DNA from: Pyrococcus yayanosii CH1 | Lineage (GTDB): Archaea; Methanobacteriota_B; Thermococci; Thermococcales; Thermococcaceae | NCBI RefSeq assembly: GCF_000215995.1 | Contig: NC_015680.1 | Location: forward strand, 1,501,160 to 1,565,159 | DNA: 64,000 nt | Reading direction: 5' to 3' | Part shown: positions 38,316 to 47,861 of the stretch, one piece after another | How the letters are laid out: each line of letters begins with the position of its first letter | How positions within the stretch are numbered: the stretch's first letter is position 1 | Translations under genes and position numbers: made by a program | Notes under the pieces: generated by a model | What the model saw: only the letters and a program-made list of their open reading frames with translations | Database searches by the model: none | What the model was told of the DNA's origin: nothing

Positions 38316-39382
38316 TCCTCCCCTATCTCCCCTCTCTTCCTCAGCTCTTCTTCGTATATCGTCCAGAGGGCTATTAGGGTTGCTGGAATGCCGTGCTCCG
38401 TCGCAAACGTCATGTAGGGGGCAAGGTCAACAACGTAGTCGGCGAAGCGGAAGAGGCCCCGGGGTATGCCTTCCCTCGAGCCGATGAGAACCACAATCTC
38501 CTTGACGTAGTACATGTCCCTTGCCAGCTTCTCTTTGACCTCGTTCAGCGTTGGCCCCTTTGGGTCCGTGATTATTATGAGCCTTCTGTTTCTCCTCTTG
38601 TCTCTTATGACTTGGTAAAGATCCCAGACGTAGATGGGGACCTTTTCGACCTCCCACGGATAGGCCTCCCTCTGTATTTGATAGCGGCTCTCCTGTCCTT
38701 CCTTGACTCCCCTAATGAATGCCATGAGCTCGTAGGCGTTCATCTTCTCCTTAGGGGCAATTATCAGTTCCTTAACCTCGAAGGCCTGGGCGGCCCTCCC
38801 TATCTTCTCACCGAAGGCTCTAGCGGTTTTGTAGTCCCCCCAGTAGGGCATTTGGACGATGCTGACTTTCTTGAAGAGCTTCCTGCAGTCGGGCTTATCC
38901 GGCGTGTACTTCCTGTACTTCAGGTACTCCTCCCCGGGAATCACGGATATGTAAGCTTTGTCCCCTATTATCTCGACCTGGACGACCTTGTCGGGCCAGC
39001 TTAGGTTCACCTCCGCCCCCGTCAGGTCCTTTATCCTCGCCCCGAGGACGACGTTCACGTCAACGCTTGAGAAGTCCTTCTTCCCCCTCCTTTTCGTCCT
39101 GACGGCAAAACTCTCCCCTTCTTTTATGTGCTTAACTATCTCCTCGGCTGCCTCCTTTATTGCCTCCAGGTCGGCTGGAACCTCTATGAGCACGGGTATG
39201 ACCCTCTCGACCTCGGGAATCTCCAGCAGCTTCTCCAATGCCTTCTCGTCGTCGCTTTCGACTATTATGAGACCGGGATAGCCTTCAGGAGCTATCTGGA
39301 CTTTGGCTTCGGGCAGGGCATCTTTGATGTAGTTCCCCGCGACGGCCTCCATATCCATCTGAGTCTTTACTATGAACTTCAT
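38312..39382 (-). CDS. SPOUT family RNA methylase with THUMP-like region
   Basis: This 356-residue protein has an N-terminal THUMP-like RNA-binding region (about 1-160, with [19 protein letters not shown]) and a C-terminal SPOUT-type knotted domain. The knot shows as [12 protein letters not shown] and [21 protein letters not shown], with [20 protein letters not shown] at the end. The RNA target is not known. Its ATG overlaps the stop of the P1 peptidase gene, and its stop overlaps the radA stop on the other strand. Confidence 0.8.
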   Translation of the reverse strand: MKFIVKTQMDMEAVAGNYIKDALPEAKVQIAPEGYPGLIIVESDDEKALEKLLEIPEVERVIPVLIEVPADLEAIKEAAEEIVKHIKEGESFAVRTKRRGKKDFSSVDVNVVLGARIKDLTGAEVNLSWPDKVVQVEIIGDKAYISVIPGEEYLKYRKYTPDKPDCRKLFKKVSIVQMPYWGDYKTARAFGEKIGRAAQAFEVKELIIAPKEKMNAYELMAFIRGVKEGQESRYQIQREAYPWEVEKVPIYVWDLYQVIRDKRRNRRLIIITDPKGPTLNEVKEKLARDMYYVKEIVVLIGSREGIPRGLFRFADYVVDLAPYMTFATEHGIPATLIALWTIYEEELRKRGEIGED

Positions 39383-40464
39383 GGCTCCAGCCTCCCGTAC
39401 TTTTTCATAATCCTCACGAGTTCGTCCTTGGGGAGGGCGTATCTGATTCTGTTGTCCCTTCCTGTCATCGTTCTCGCTTGGAGGAGGGAGTTTATGATGG
39501 CCTCTTCGACGGCCTCAGCGGCGGCCTTAAAGAGGGGCGAGATAACCGAGTCGGGAATTGCCTTAATCTCGATGGGCTCCTTCTCGTAGTGCTTTATCTT
39601 GTTGGTTGTGGAAAATGCTAAGGCTATGTCGCCGCTACCATTGTAGGCGTAACCGCCCGTCCTTGCGAGCCCCACCGCGGCCCTCTTCGCGAGCCTGTTC
39701 AGCTGCCTTGCCGTTAGGGGGGCGTCCGTTGCGACAACCATAATGATGCTTCCCTTTCCGCTCTCGCCTCTGCCCGGATACCCCCTGAGCTCGAGGCCGA
39801 CGGGAACGCCCGCTATCGTGAGATCCTCCCTCTTTCCAAAGTTCGTCAGAACGAGGGCTCCCACCGTGTATTTCCTTCCCTCGACCTCTACAATCCTCGA
39901 GGCCGACCCTATGCCGCCTTTGAACTCGAAGGCGCTCATCCCTGTCCCGGCTCCAACGGCCCCCTCCTCGAAGTCCTCTGAGGCATTCCTTATGGCCTCG
40001 ACAACGTGCTCCCTCCTCACGTGCCTTCCCCTTATGTCGTTCAGGTATGAGTCGTTGCACTCGAGAACTATGGGGTTTACGGAGCCCGTTGTAACACCTA
40101 TGTCCTCGTTTTCCTCAAGAACGTAGTCTAAGAGGCCTTCAACGGCCGTTCCGATGCTCAGCGTGTTCGTGAGGATTATCGGTGTCTCTATCGTGCCGAG
40201 CTCCCAAACCTGAACGAGACCGACGGGCTTGGAGTAGCCGTTCATGACGAAGGCTCCCGCGAGAAGCTTTTCCTTGTAAATGTTGCCCTCATGGGGGAGA
40301 ATAGCTGTGACCCCAGTTCTCACAGGTCCCTTTCCCGGCACGAGCTTGCCCTCACCCTTAATCAGCGTTACATGGCCCACCTTAACGCCCTTCACGTCGC
40401 TTATGCTGTTTCTCTTTCCCGGCTCCAGCCTCCCTATCCTTATGCCAAGGTCCGGGGCCTTCAT
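39379..40464 (-). CDS. P1 family N-terminal nucleophile peptidase (DmpA-like)
   Basis: This 361-residue protein belongs to the DmpA/beta-peptidyl aminopeptidase family. Self-cleavage should occur at Gly238-Ser239 in ESGKGSIIMVVATDAPL, which frees the Ser nucleophile. Other family marks are RNSISDVKGVKVGH at the start, GATGMSAF-like GAGTGMSAFEFKGG, and GGYAYNGSGDIALAFSTTN near the end. It releases N-terminal residues, perhaps D-amino acids or small amides. It overlaps the genes on both sides by four bases in an operon with DUF835 and SPOUT proteins. Confidence 0.88.
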   Translation of the reverse strand: MKAPDLGIRIGRLEPGKRNSISDVKGVKVGHVTLIKGEGKLVPGKGPVRTGVTAILPHEGNIYKEKLLAGAFVMNGYSKPVGLVQVWELGTIETPIILTNTLSIGTAVEGLLDYVLEENEDIGVTTGSVNPIVLECNDSYLNDIRGRHVRREHVVEAIRNASEDFEEGAVGAGTGMSAFEFKGGIGSASRIVEVEGRKYTVGALVLTNFGKREDLTIAGVPVGLELRGYPGRGESGKGSIIMVVATDAPLTARQLNRLAKRAAVGLARTGGYAYNGSGDIALAFSTTNKIKHYEKEPIEIKAIPDSVISPLFKAAAEAVEEAIINSLLQARTMTGRDNRIRYALPKDELVRIMKKYGRLEP

Positions 40465-41324
40465 GCTTCCCCCTTCGAGCCCTCGGAATAAAAGGCTTCC
40501 GGCTCCTCCACCTTTAGCTCCGATATGGGTCTTAGCTCGTTGGTTAGGAAGGAGAATGCCCTCTCGCTGAGGGTGTCCTTATCTATCGTCACGAGGACTA
40601 TCCCTCTGTTCAGAGCTGCGAGGTCCTTGAGAGTTGTCAGGAACTTGAACACCGCCCTTTCCCCGTTCTCCAGTATGAGGTAGTCGATGCAGTCAATTAA
40701 GACAACCTTATCGAGCTCGGCCTTTGTAAGGAAGTTCTTCAGGTACTCTATTAGGTACTCCAGCCTTGTGGGACTTACGGCCTCTTCGTGTTCCACTTTT
40801 GATATCCAAATCACGGGCGTTATCTTGAGGCCGAGCTTTCTCCTGAAGACCTCGGGTGGGTCTCTGCTCACAGCGATACCGGGGAGCCGGAGTTCAAGGA
40901 GGCGTTTGAATACGCCGTAGCACTTCTCCCTTTCGCCCCAGTAGGCCCCCCATGACTTCTCGAGACTTGGCTCTGTGGCTATCCTCACGACCATGTATTC
41001 GCCCCTGCCGAAGGGTAGGTAGAAAAGGAGGACCGTTACGAAAAGGAGTATGGCGGCGACCGTTAGGAGGATTGAGCGGATTACCTGCCAGTCTTCATAG
41101 CGGTGGAAGAGTATCGTTGTGTTTATGAGTATCCCTATAACCTGAGCGGTGATAATGAGAAGGAAGCTTAGGAGGGCCGTGAGGATGCCGACTTTGAAAG
41201 CCCTGTAGCTGAGCATCTCCTTGGCCTTCCCCATAAGTTTAAGTATCGTTAGCACAACGAGGAGGGCTATCGTCATAATTATAAGGTCTCTTAGGAAGTA
41301 TCCTAGGGATACTATAGCCGGCAT
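40461..41324 (-). CDS. Membrane protein with C-terminal DUF835 domain
   Basis: This 287-residue protein has three or so N-terminal membrane helices (residues 5-130) and a cytoplasmic DUF835 domain (about 150-275). The domain contains PPEVFRRKLGL, DKVVLIDCIDYLILENG and IVLVTIDKDTLSERAF. DUF835 resembles a degenerate RecA/KaiC core and is common in Thermococcales, often fused to membrane or sensor parts. The ATG at 41324 is chosen because the longer frame covers the divergent cobO promoter. It leads the DUF835-P1 peptidase-SPOUT operon. Confidence 0.75.
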   Translation of the reverse strand: MPAIVSLGYFLRDLIIMTIALLVVLTILKLMGKAKEMLSYRAFKVGILTALLSFLLIITAQVIGILINTTILFHRYEDWQVIRSILLTVAAILLFVTVLLFYLPFGRGEYMVVRIATEPSLEKSWGAYWGEREKCYGVFKRLLELRLPGIAVSRDPPEVFRRKLGLKITPVIWISKVEHEEAVSPTRLEYLIEYLKNFLTKAELDKVVLIDCIDYLILENGERAVFKFLTTLKDLAALNRGIVLVTIDKDTLSERAFSFLTNELRPISELKVEEPEAFYSEGSKGEA

Positions 41325-41412
41325 CCTGATTATGATTAAATCGCTTTCAGTTAAATATCTTTTTTGGATAACGTTGATAAGTCCGAGGGAAACGCTTCTG
41401 GTGGTGGTTCCT

Positions 41413-41940
41413 GTGTCTTGGAGAGAGAAGCTTGGTCTCGTCCACATATATACGGGGGATGGGAAGGGGAAGACTACCGCCGCTTTAGGCCTTGCTCTTA
41501 GGATGCTGGGAAGCGGGGGGAGAGTTATTATAATCCAGTTCATGAAGGCCCCGGGAGTTTATGGGGAATATCATATGGCCGAGAGGTGTGGCTTCCGCAT
41601 CGAGTCGTACGGCCCTCCCAAGTTTGTTCATGGCAGGCCGGAACCTGATGACATAGAAGCAGCTAAGAGAGCCCTTGAGAGGGCGAAGGAAGTAGTGGCG
41701 AGTGGTGAGTGGGATTTGGTAATCCTCGACGAGATATGCGTCGCCCTTGGCTTCGGCATGCTTGATGTAGAGGAAGTCGAGGCTCTCATCACGAAAAAGG
41801 CCTCCAATACGGAACTCGTCCTTACGGGTCGCTATTGTCCGGAGGAGCTCTTCGAGCTGGCCGACTATGTGACGGAGATGAGGGAAATCAAGCACCCTTA
41901 CCACCGGGGAATCACTGCCAGGAAGGGCGTCGAGTATTAA
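41413..41940 (+). CDS. cobO: Cob(I)yrinic acid a,c-diamide adenosyltransferase
   Basis: This 175-residue protein is of the CobO/BtuR type, with Walker A-like [18 protein letters not shown] near residue 14, [11 protein letters not shown], and [17 protein letters not shown]. It transfers adenosyl from ATP to reduced corrinoid. The GTG at 41413 follows GGTGGT. The rest of the corrinoid salvage set in this window is at 51-54.6 kb, so this gene stands alone. Confidence 0.92.
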   Translation: MSWREKLGLVHIYTGDGKGKTTAALGLALRMLGSGGRVIIIQFMKAPGVYGEYHMAERCGFRIESYGPPKFVHGRPEPDDIEAAKRALERAKEVVASGEWDLVILDEICVALGFGMLDVEEVEALITKKASNTELVLTGRYCPEELFELADYVTEMREIKHPYHRGITARKGVEY

Positions 41941-42413
41941 GCCTTCTTGGCCTCCATCTTGATTATATAGTCGGCCGCGTTCTGGAGAGCTGCGGAGAAG
42001 CCAGGCTCGACCCCTATGACGACGGTTTCCTTCCCCTTTCTCTTGGCCTCGTTAATGAGGGGCAGAAAGTCGGCATCCCTTGTTGCGAGGGCTATGACAT
42101 CCACGTCCGAATTGTATATGAGCTCCATGGCCTCAATCGCGACGCGTACATCTGTATCTCCTGCCACTATGATTGGCTCAAAGCCCTGATTGACCACGGC
42201 CTCTATCAAACCCTGGGGCGCGTACTGGTTCAGCACGACCTTGGCAACTCTTATCTTGCCCACTTTCTCAAGGGCAGCCTTTATGTCCTCAAGTCTTATC
42301 CCGAACTCCTTCCTGAGGATGTTGGGTCCATCTATTATCAGCCCTATTGTCTTCTCAGCTTCCCTTTCTTCCCTCTCCTCCCTTTTCAGTATCCTCGATA
42401 TGACCCTCTTCAT
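41937..42413 (-). CDS. NYN domain protein (TIGR00288-like), paralogue B
   Basis: This 158-residue NYN/PIN-fold protein has [33 protein letters not shown] and [16 protein letters not shown], the acidic cluster expected of a metal-dependent nuclease. It is about 60% similar by eye to the next gene upstream. The two overlap by 59 bases in different frames. Its stop overlaps that of cobO. Likely an RNase or RNA-binding protein of the LabA-like group. Confidence 0.85.
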   Translation of the reverse strand: MKRVISRILKREEREEREAEKTIGLIIDGPNILRKEFGIRLEDIKAALEKVGKIRVAKVVLNQYAPQGLIEAVVNQGFEPIIVAGDTDVRVAIEAMELIYNSDVDVIALATRDADFLPLINEAKRKGKETVVIGVEPGFSAALQNAADYIIKMEAKKA

Positions 42414-42906
42414 CGCTTACACCTCTTGCCTTCAGGATTATCACGTAATCGGCCGCGTGCTTCAGGGCCGCACTGAGGCCCGGTTCAACGCCCACTATGG
42501 CGGTTTCTTTGCCCTTCTCTTTTGCCTTGAGGATTATGGGGACGAACTCTGTGTTTCTCGTCGCGAGAGCTATCATGTCGACGTTGGGGTTGTAAACTTC
42601 CCTCATGGCCTCCACGGCTAGCTTAACGCCTGTTTCACCTGCCACGATGACGGGCTCGAACCCTTGGTTCGAAACTGCCTCTATGAGGCTCTGAGGAGCA
42701 TACTGGTTCAGGATGACTTTTGCTACCCTTATACTACCGATTTCGCTTAGAGCGTTGACTATGTCCTCGAGGTGCACCCCCAGCTCTTTCCTCAAGATGT
42801 TTGGGCCATCGACAAGAAGGGCTATCCTCTTTCCCCTCCTTATCTTTGTCTTAATCAGTGCTATGCTCTTGACACCTTCAACTATCTTCTCCCAGCTTGC
42901 CATCAT
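42355..42906 (-). CDS. NYN domain protein (TIGR00288-like), paralogue A
   Basis: This 183-residue copy of the same family has [33 protein letters not shown] and [16 protein letters not shown]. Two acidic positions seen in paralogue B (GDTDVR, TRDADF) are changed here (GETGVK, TRNTEF), so this copy may lack nuclease activity. An extra N-terminal helix and an acidic tail ([15 protein letters not shown]) are unique to it. It lies first in the two-gene unit after GGTGGAAA. Confidence 0.82.
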   Translation of the reverse strand: MMASWEKIVEGVKSIALIKTKIRRGKRIALLVDGPNILRKELGVHLEDIVNALSEIGSIRVAKVILNQYAPQSLIEAVSNQGFEPVIVAGETGVKLAVEAMREVYNPNVDMIALATRNTEFVPIILKAKEKGKETAIVGVEPGLSAALKHAADYVIILKARGVSDEEGHIEDTEKGGEGRKGS

Positions 42907-42943
42907 TTTCCACCCATCGATGCAACTGGTAATACGGAGAAAA

Positions 42944-43549
42944 CTACTTGCTCATAATATTTTTACCTTTCGCAAGAAGGCGGAGAGCTCGGAGGTCTTC
43001 GCTTCCCCTTACCCTGAAGAAGCTGAGGTGGACCTTGGTGTTCCTTCGGGAGAGTTCTCCTATATCAACGGTCTCGGCGTCGATGTATTCGATTAGGGCG
43101 GATGGTCTCCTTTCCCTATCTGCCATCATGGCCTCGAGGGCGCTCCTTAGGGCTCTCGCCTTATAAAAGGCGTGGAAAACCTCGGGTTCTCCCTTGGGCC
43201 ACACGGGTATTAGAGCGTCTGCCTCGGAGTCGAGGAAGAGCGTGGAGAGGTAGTTAATAAGGAAGGGCATTACGAGGGGCCTGTTGCCCTCCAGCAGGAA
43301 GACCTCGCCGGAGGGGGGAAGGGCCTTCAGGAGGGCCTCCAGCCTCGTTCTTGCCTTAACTGGCAGGGGGTTGGAGACGTGGAGGGAGAACTTCTTCTCC
43401 TCTCCCTTCCTTACTATCGTCACGATATCGTCTATTCTCTTCGCCATCCTGAGCCTTGCTTCAACTATCCTGATCATTGGCTCGTCATCGATGGGTATGA
43501 GGTAGTTCTCTCCTGGCCTCTCCCTGAAAGCCAGCACGAGTGACAGCAT
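42944..43549 (-). CDS. MobA-like nucleotidyltransferase, divergent
   Basis: This 201-residue protein resembles NTP transferases of the MobA type: a start [20 protein letters not shown], an [14 protein letters not shown] block and [18 protein letters not shown] where the acceptor loop would lie. The usual GGxSxRMG nucleotide loop is missing and reads AFRERPGEN, so catalysis is doubtful. The true start is 43549; the frame upstream belongs to the divergent promoter and the opposite DUF99 gene. A structural or regulatory role is possible. Confidence 0.55.
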   Translation of the reverse strand: MLSLVLAFRERPGENYLIPIDDEPMIRIVEARLRMAKRIDDIVTIVRKGEEKKFSLHVSNPLPVKARTRLEALLKALPPSGEVFLLEGNRPLVMPFLINYLSTLFLDSEADALIPVWPKGEPEVFHAFYKARALRSALEAMMADRERRPSALIEYIDAETVDIGELSRRNTKVHLSFFRVRGSEDLRALRLLAKGKNIMSK

Positions 43550-43610
43550 CGTTGGGGAGGTTGGGACAGAGGTAAAAAACTTTTTCACAACCTTTGGTTT
43601 GGGGTTTCCG

Positions 43611-44192
43611 ATGATAAGGAAGGTCAAGCCCGAGATAAGGGTTGTGGGCTTCGACGACGGGACGTTCTCCTTTAAGGCTACTGGTGATAAAACGATACTG
43701 GTTGGAGTAGTCATGAAGGGGGCGAAGGAAGTTGTTGGTGTCTTAACGAGGTGGATAACAGTCGACGGTCTTGACGCCACTGACGCCATAATAGACGCTG
43801 TCCTCCGCTCCCGCTTCAAGGATCTCAGGGTGATAATGCTCAGAGGTATAACCTACGCGGGCTTCAACGTCGTTGACGTTGAGAGGGTCTTCGAGGAGAC
43901 AGGTCTGCCAGTGGTCATCGTGATAAAGAAGCGACCTGACGTTGGGGCTATGGAGGTTGCCTTGAGAAAGCATTTTCCAGATGCGGCCCTGAGGATTTCC
44001 CTCATAAGAAAGCTTGGACCAATAAGGGAGCTCATTCCGGGTAAGCTCTTCTATCAGGTCTGGGGAATCGAGCCAGAGAAGGCCGTGGAAATCATAAGGG
44101 TAACCCGGAAGGGGGCCCTCGTTCCCGAACCTCTGAGGCTTGCCCATATGATAGCGAGCGCTGTGATGACCGGGGAGAGCACGAAGGACTAG
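43611..44192 (+). CDS. DUF99 family protein (UPF0215)
   Basis: This 193-residue protein has [15 protein letters not shown] at the start, [18 protein letters not shown] and [17 protein letters not shown]99 is an archaeal family with an RNase H/endonuclease V-like fold; GFDDG would carry the first acidic residue. Its biological role is not settled. The ATG at 43611 lies in an overlapping divergent region with the MobA-like gene; its stop overlaps that of the EamA gene. Confidence 0.82.
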   Translation: MIRKVKPEIRVVGFDDGTFSFKATGDKTILVGVVMKGAKEVVGVLTRWITVDGLDATDAIIDAVLRSRFKDLRVIMLRGITYAGFNVVDVERVFEETGLPVVIVIKKRPDVGAMEVALRKHFPDAALRISLIRKLGPIRELIPGKLFYQVWGIEPEKAVEIIRVTRKGALVPEPLRLAHMIASAVMTGESTKD

Positions 44193-45016
44193 TGGCGGGC
44201 GAGGAGGGAGCCGAGGATTATCAGAGCCCCTCCAGCAATCTGGCTAGGTCCGAGGCTCTCCCCGAATATCAGGAAAGCGAGTGCCATAGCGATGACGGGC
44301 TCGACGGTGGCTATTATGGAGGCCCTACCCACTTCCACCTCTTTAAGGGCCCTGTTGTAGAGAATGTAACCTAAGAAGGTGGGGAAGAAAGCGAGGGCGA
44401 GGAGATAGGGAAGGGCTCCCATGGGAACCCTTGGGTCTGTGAAGGGAAGGAGGAATGGAAGGCCGAGGAGGAGAGTGTTGAAGAGGACCCTCTCGGGCTC
44501 CTCGTGCCTCACGGCGAATTTTGCGAAGACGCCATAAAGGGCGTAGGTAAGGCCACTGGCCAGCCCGGCGGCAATTGCAATTGGGGAGAACTCTAGGCCA
44601 CCGGCGTTGAGCATGAAGACACCCGAAAGAACCGAGAGGAAGGCGGCTATCTTTCGGGATGTGAGCGGTTCTCCGAAGAGGAGTCTCCCGAGAACTATCG
44701 AGTAGGCAGGGGCTGTATAGAGCATCAGGACGGCGAAGGACACTGAAGATACCTTCACGGTGTAAAAGTATAGGGAGTAAAATAGGAAGACACTAAAGAA
44801 GCCGTATGCGGCGTAGAAGGGGAGCCTGCGTTTTGAAGCTAAGAGAGGTAAGCCTAAGAGTTTCAGATAGATGGCGAGGAGAATTAGGGCGAAGAGAACG
44901 CGGTAGAAGACTATGGTATAGGTATCGAGGTTGAAGGAGTAAAGTAGCCGGGCGAATATCCCGAGGGTTCCCCACATGGCTGCCGCAAGAAAAACGAGAA
45001 TGTAGCCAGACCTCAT
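44189..45016 (-). CDS. EamA/DMT superfamily transporter
   Basis: This 275-residue protein has ten hydrophobic helices in two EamA repeats ([33 protein letters not shown]) and ends in the common family pattern [34 protein letters not shown]. It is a drug/metabolite transporter of unknown substrate. It is divergent from glgA and convergent with the DUF99 gene. Confidence 0.9.
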   Translation of the reverse strand: MRSGYILVFLAAAMWGTLGIFARLLYSFNLDTYTIVFYRVLFALILLAIYLKLLGLPLLASKRRLPFYAAYGFFSVFLFYSLYFYTVKVSSVSFAVLMLYTAPAYSIVLGRLLFGEPLTSRKIAAFLSVLSGVFMLNAGGLEFSPIAIAAGLASGLTYALYGVFAKFAVRHEEPERVLFNTLLLGLPFLLPFTDPRVPMGALPYLLALAFFPTFLGYILYNRALKEVEVGRASIIATVEPVIAMALAFLIFGESLGPSQIAGGALIILGSLLARH

Positions 45017-45100
45017 CGTCCCATAGTTCTAAGGCTCCCTTATAAGCCCATCGCCCGGAAGGTTTTAATGGGCTCTTACCCAAACCTATTGGGGGTAATC

Positions 45101-46453
45101 ATGAGGGTTCTGTTGCTTGGCTTCGAGTATTTACCCGTTAAGGTTGGTGGACTGGCAGAGGCCCTTACGAGTCTTGCAAATGCTCTTGCCGAGCTCGGCC
45201 ATGAGGTCTTGGTGTTTACGCCGTCTCATGGGAGGTTTGCGGGACAGTCTCTTGGGGTTAAGGTGAGGGCTTTTGGAGAGATTGTTCCCCTAACGGTGCA
45301 TGAGGAAGGCGATAATCCTCGTGTCTTTAGGCTTGGTGGCGGTCTGCTTGACAGTGGGGACGTTTATGGGCCTGGGTGGGAGGGTCTGCTGAGAAAGGCG
45401 GTTCTCTTTGGAAAGGCGAGCGTGGCTCTGCTTAATGAGCTCTTAAAGGAGGAGGAGCTTCCAAATGTGGTCCATTTCCACGACTGGCATACAGTCTTTG
45501 CAGGGGCTCTGATAAAAAAGCACTTCCGTATTCCAGCTATCTTCACGATTCACAGGCTCAACAAGGCGAAGATTCCGGCCTATTATTTCCATGAGGCTGG
45601 TCTTCCAGAGTTGGCTCCCTATCCTGATATAGACCCGGAGCACGCTGGGGGCTATTTCGCGGACATAGTGACGACGGTGAGCAGGGGCTACCTCCTCGAC
45701 GAGTGGGGCTTCTTCAGGAACTTCGAGGGCAGGGTCACTTACGTATTCAACGGCATTGATTGCTCCTTCTGGAGCGAGGCTTGCCTCGAAGGGTCTAGGT
45801 GCGATAGGAAGCAGAGGATCCTTGAGAAGCTGGGCTTGGAGGATGGTGTAATGTTCATGTTTATAGGCCGCTTCGACAGGGGGCAGAAGGGGGTTGACGT
45901 CCTCCTAAGGGCCATAGAGATGCTTGCCGAGAGGCATCCGAGGGAGTTTCGGCAGATGAAGTTCATAATTATTGGGAAAGGAGACCCTGAGCTAGAGAAG
46001 TGGGCGAAGGTTCTAGCGGAGAGGTTTCCCAACGTGAAGACTATCACGGAAATGTTGTCGAGAGAGTTCGTCAGGGGGCTTTACGGAAGTGTCGATTTTG
46101 TAATTGTTCCCTCTTACTTCGAACCTTTTGGTCTCGTTCAGATGGAGGCCATGTGCCTCGGGGCAATACCCATAGGTTCGGCGGTGGGGGGAATAAGGGA
46201 CACCGTGATAACCCTTGACGATAACCCGGAGAGTGCGACGGGATTCCTTGTTCCACCAGGTAGTGTTGAAGCTTTGGTGGATGCAATCCTCCGGGCATTC
46301 AAGCTTTACGTGGAGAACCCATCTCTCATAGAAAAACTCAGGGAGAACGGGAAGAAGAGAGCGAAGGAGTTCACTTGGGAAAGGGCGGCTCGCCGCTACT
46401 TGAGGGCCTATAAAGGTAGTGTGGACAGGGCCTTTGAATTCATAGTTGAGTAG
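45101..46453 (+). CDS. glgA: Glycogen synthase (GT5)
   Basis: This 450-residue GT-B enzyme has the N-terminal sugar-nucleotide loop KVGGLAEALTSLANALAEL, HFHDWHTVFAGAL and VTTVSRGY, and the C-terminal FIGRFDRGQKGVDVLLRAI and YFEPFGLVQMEAM with the family's catalytic Glu. It lengthens alpha-1,4-glucan using ADP- or UDP-glucose. The ATG at 45101 follows GGGGGTAATC, with TTTTAAT about 35 bases before. It ties in with the alpha-glucan locus at 18-28 kb. Confidence 0.93.
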   Translation: MRVLLLGFEYLPVKVGGLAEALTSLANALAELGHEVLVFTPSHGRFAGQSLGVKVRAFGEIVPLTVHEEGDNPRVFRLGGGLLDSGDVYGPGWEGLLRKAVLFGKASVALLNELLKEEELPNVVHFHDWHTVFAGALIKKHFRIPAIFTIHRLNKAKIPAYYFHEAGLPELAPYPDIDPEHAGGYFADIVTTVSRGYLLDEWGFFRNFEGRVTYVFNGIDCSFWSEACLEGSRCDRKQRILEKLGLEDGVMFMFIGRFDRGQKGVDVLLRAIEMLAERHPREFRQMKFIIIGKGDPELEKWAKVLAERFPNVKTITEMLSREFVRGLYGSVDFVIVPSYFEPFGLVQMEAMCLGAIPIGSAVGGIRDTVITLDDNPESATGFLVPPGSVEALVDAILRAFKLYVENPSLIEKLRENGKKRAKEFTWERAARRYLRAYKGSVDRAFEFIVE

Positions 46454-46512
46454 TCAGCACCGGAGTATCCCCTCACCTCTCGGGAGCGGCCAAGCTCATC
46501 ATCCACTTTGGG

Positions 46513-46968
46513 CTACATTCCTTCCCCCTTAAAAAACTCTTCCAGGTACGTTGAAACAGCCTCGCCTTCTTCCTTTCGCACTCTCCACTTCTCATCTTCT
46601 ATGGTCTCTCTCAGCGTTGAAAATAACCTTTCATCGCCAAAAAGCCTTATGATGACTAGCGCTCTGAACCTCTCGAAGGCTCCGTGGGGTTCTGCTATGA
46701 GGATGCCTTTGGAGATGTGCAATCTTGTTGTCGCAACCTTTATGTAGGCTTCGTGCTCTATTCCACTTTCCCTCCAAAAGGCGTAAAACGTTAGGTGCCC
46801 ATCTTTCGCAAATATTTCAATCTCGGGGGGCAAGTGCTCTGAGTCTATAAGAGGATAGCGCGTATCCCCTATGAGAAGGTATGAAATACCCCTGCAGACG
46901 GCGAGCCTTAGGCCCTTGCAGAGGTCGTCCACGTAAGAGGCCACAACATATTGAGAGATCCCCTCCAT
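46513..46968 (-). CDS. Hypothetical protein
   Basis: This 151-residue protein starts MEGISQYVVASYVDDLCKGL and is an alpha/beta protein without membrane helices or catalytic signature. Its C-terminus is Glu/Lys-rich (RKEEGEAVSTYLEEFFKG). The ATG at 46968 follows AGGTGT. It lies between glgA, with which it is convergent, and an IS200/IS605-like end. I do not recognise the family. Confidence 0.65.
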   Translation of the reverse strand: MEGISQYVVASYVDDLCKGLRLAVCRGISYLLIGDTRYPLIDSEHLPPEIEIFAKDGHLTFYAFWRESGIEHEAYIKVATTRLHISKGILIAEPHGAFERFRALVIIRLFGDERLFSTLRETIEDEKWRVRKEEGEAVSTYLEEFFKGEGM

Positions 46969-47025
46969 ATCCAACACCTGGCCTTTATTAATAGTTCCTA
47001 GGTGGGGCAATTAAGTAATGTCTCG

Positions 47026-47075
47026 TTACATTTTTCTTTTGAAAGCCTCGCCCTTTAGGTCGGGGAGGAGGTCAG
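47026..47075 (+). mobile_element. Solo IS200/IS605-like right-end sequence
   Basis: The stretch with GAAAGCCTCGCCCTTTAGG, then TCGGGGAGGAGGTCAG, can form a hairpin (CCTCGCC around TTTA with GGTCGGGG, one mismatch). It resembles the right end or RNA scaffold seen after tnpB genes in Thermococcales. No transposase gene is present. Its first 34 bases (47026-47059) recur inverted at 61321-61354 with one mismatch. It lies immediately before the DUF4152 start and could supply part of its leader. Confidence 0.5.
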
Positions 47076-47088
47076 CGGGGTGGTTGTG

Positions 47089-47775
47089 ATGAAGATAGTG
47101 GCGGCGGACACTGGTGGGGCCCTGTTGGATGATGCCTACCAGCCGGTCGGCCTCATAGCCACGGTGGCTGTCCTCGTTCGCAAACCCTACAAGACTGCTG
47201 AGGAGAATATAGTCAAGTTCTCAGACCCTTTCAGCTACGACCTAAGTGGCAGACAGGCAATAAGGGACGAAGTTCTGCTGGCGATTGAATTGGCTAAGAA
47301 GGCCAGGCCAGATGTCATTCATCTGGACTCTACCCTCGGCGGAATAGAGTTAAGGAAGCTCGATGAGCCTACCGTCGATGCTCTGCCGATATCAGACAGG
47401 GGAAAGGAAGTCTGGAAGGAGCTGAGTAAGGAGTTACAGCCGCTTGCCAAGAGGTTCTGGGAGGAGACGGGCGTTGAGATACTCGCCATAGGGAAGGATA
47501 GCGTGCCCGTGAGGATAGCCGAGATATATGCCGGCATATACTCGGCCAAGTGGGCCTTGGAATACGCCCGGGAAAATGGTCCCGTGAAGGTTGGCTTGCC
47601 CCGCTATATGCGAGTGGAGATAGGGGCTGGGTGGATAAAGGGGGAGAGCCTTGACCCAAGGGAAGGGGGTCTTTACGGAGAAATTCAGGTGGAAACGGAT
47701 GATGTGAAGTGGGAGCTCTATCCCAATCCGGTGGCCCGGAGGTTCATGGTGCTGGAAGTTAGGCCAAAAATTTGA
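47089..47775 (+). CDS. DUF4152 family protein
   Basis: This 228-residue protein starts KIVAADTGGALLDDAYQPVG and contains VIHLDSTLGGIELRKLDEP and AIGKDSVPVRIAEIYAGIYS. This looks like an RNase H-like fold with conserved acidic residues, found in Thermococcales and labelled DUF4152. No function is established. The ATG at 47089 follows GGTGGTTGTG and lies just after the solo IS-like end. Its stop overlaps an inverted repeat at 47767-47791. Confidence 0.75.
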   Translation: MKIVAADTGGALLDDAYQPVGLIATVAVLVRKPYKTAEENIVKFSDPFSYDLSGRQAIRDEVLLAIELAKKARPDVIHLDSTLGGIELRKLDEPTVDALPISDRGKEVWKELSKELQPLAKRFWEETGVEILAIGKDSVPVRIAEIYAGIYSAKWALEYARENGPVKVGLPRYMRVEIGAGWIKGESLDPREGGLYGEIQVETDDVKWELYPNPVARRFMVLEVRPKI

Positions 47776-47791
47776 CATTTCGACAAATTTT
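47767..47791. promoter_or_regulatory. Inverted repeat AAAATTTG/CAAATTTT upstream of asparaginase
   Basis: Eight-base perfect arms flank nine bases. It covers the DUF4152 stop and lies about 70 bases before the asparaginase ATG. One arm extends to AAATTTGAC, matching the word at 6963-6971 before asparagine synthetase. It could be an operator or a terminator stem. Confidence 0.4.
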
Positions 47792-47861
47792 GTTCCCCTT
47801 TCTGCCATAAAGTTTAGCAAAAAGTCTAAAACCGCTTTTCATATTTACGCGTGGTGGTGGG

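Noticed and set aside
42944-43819. 291-residue version of the MobA-like gene
   Set aside because: The extra 90 residues are antisense to DUF99 and low in protein-like features; the ATG at 43549 is better.
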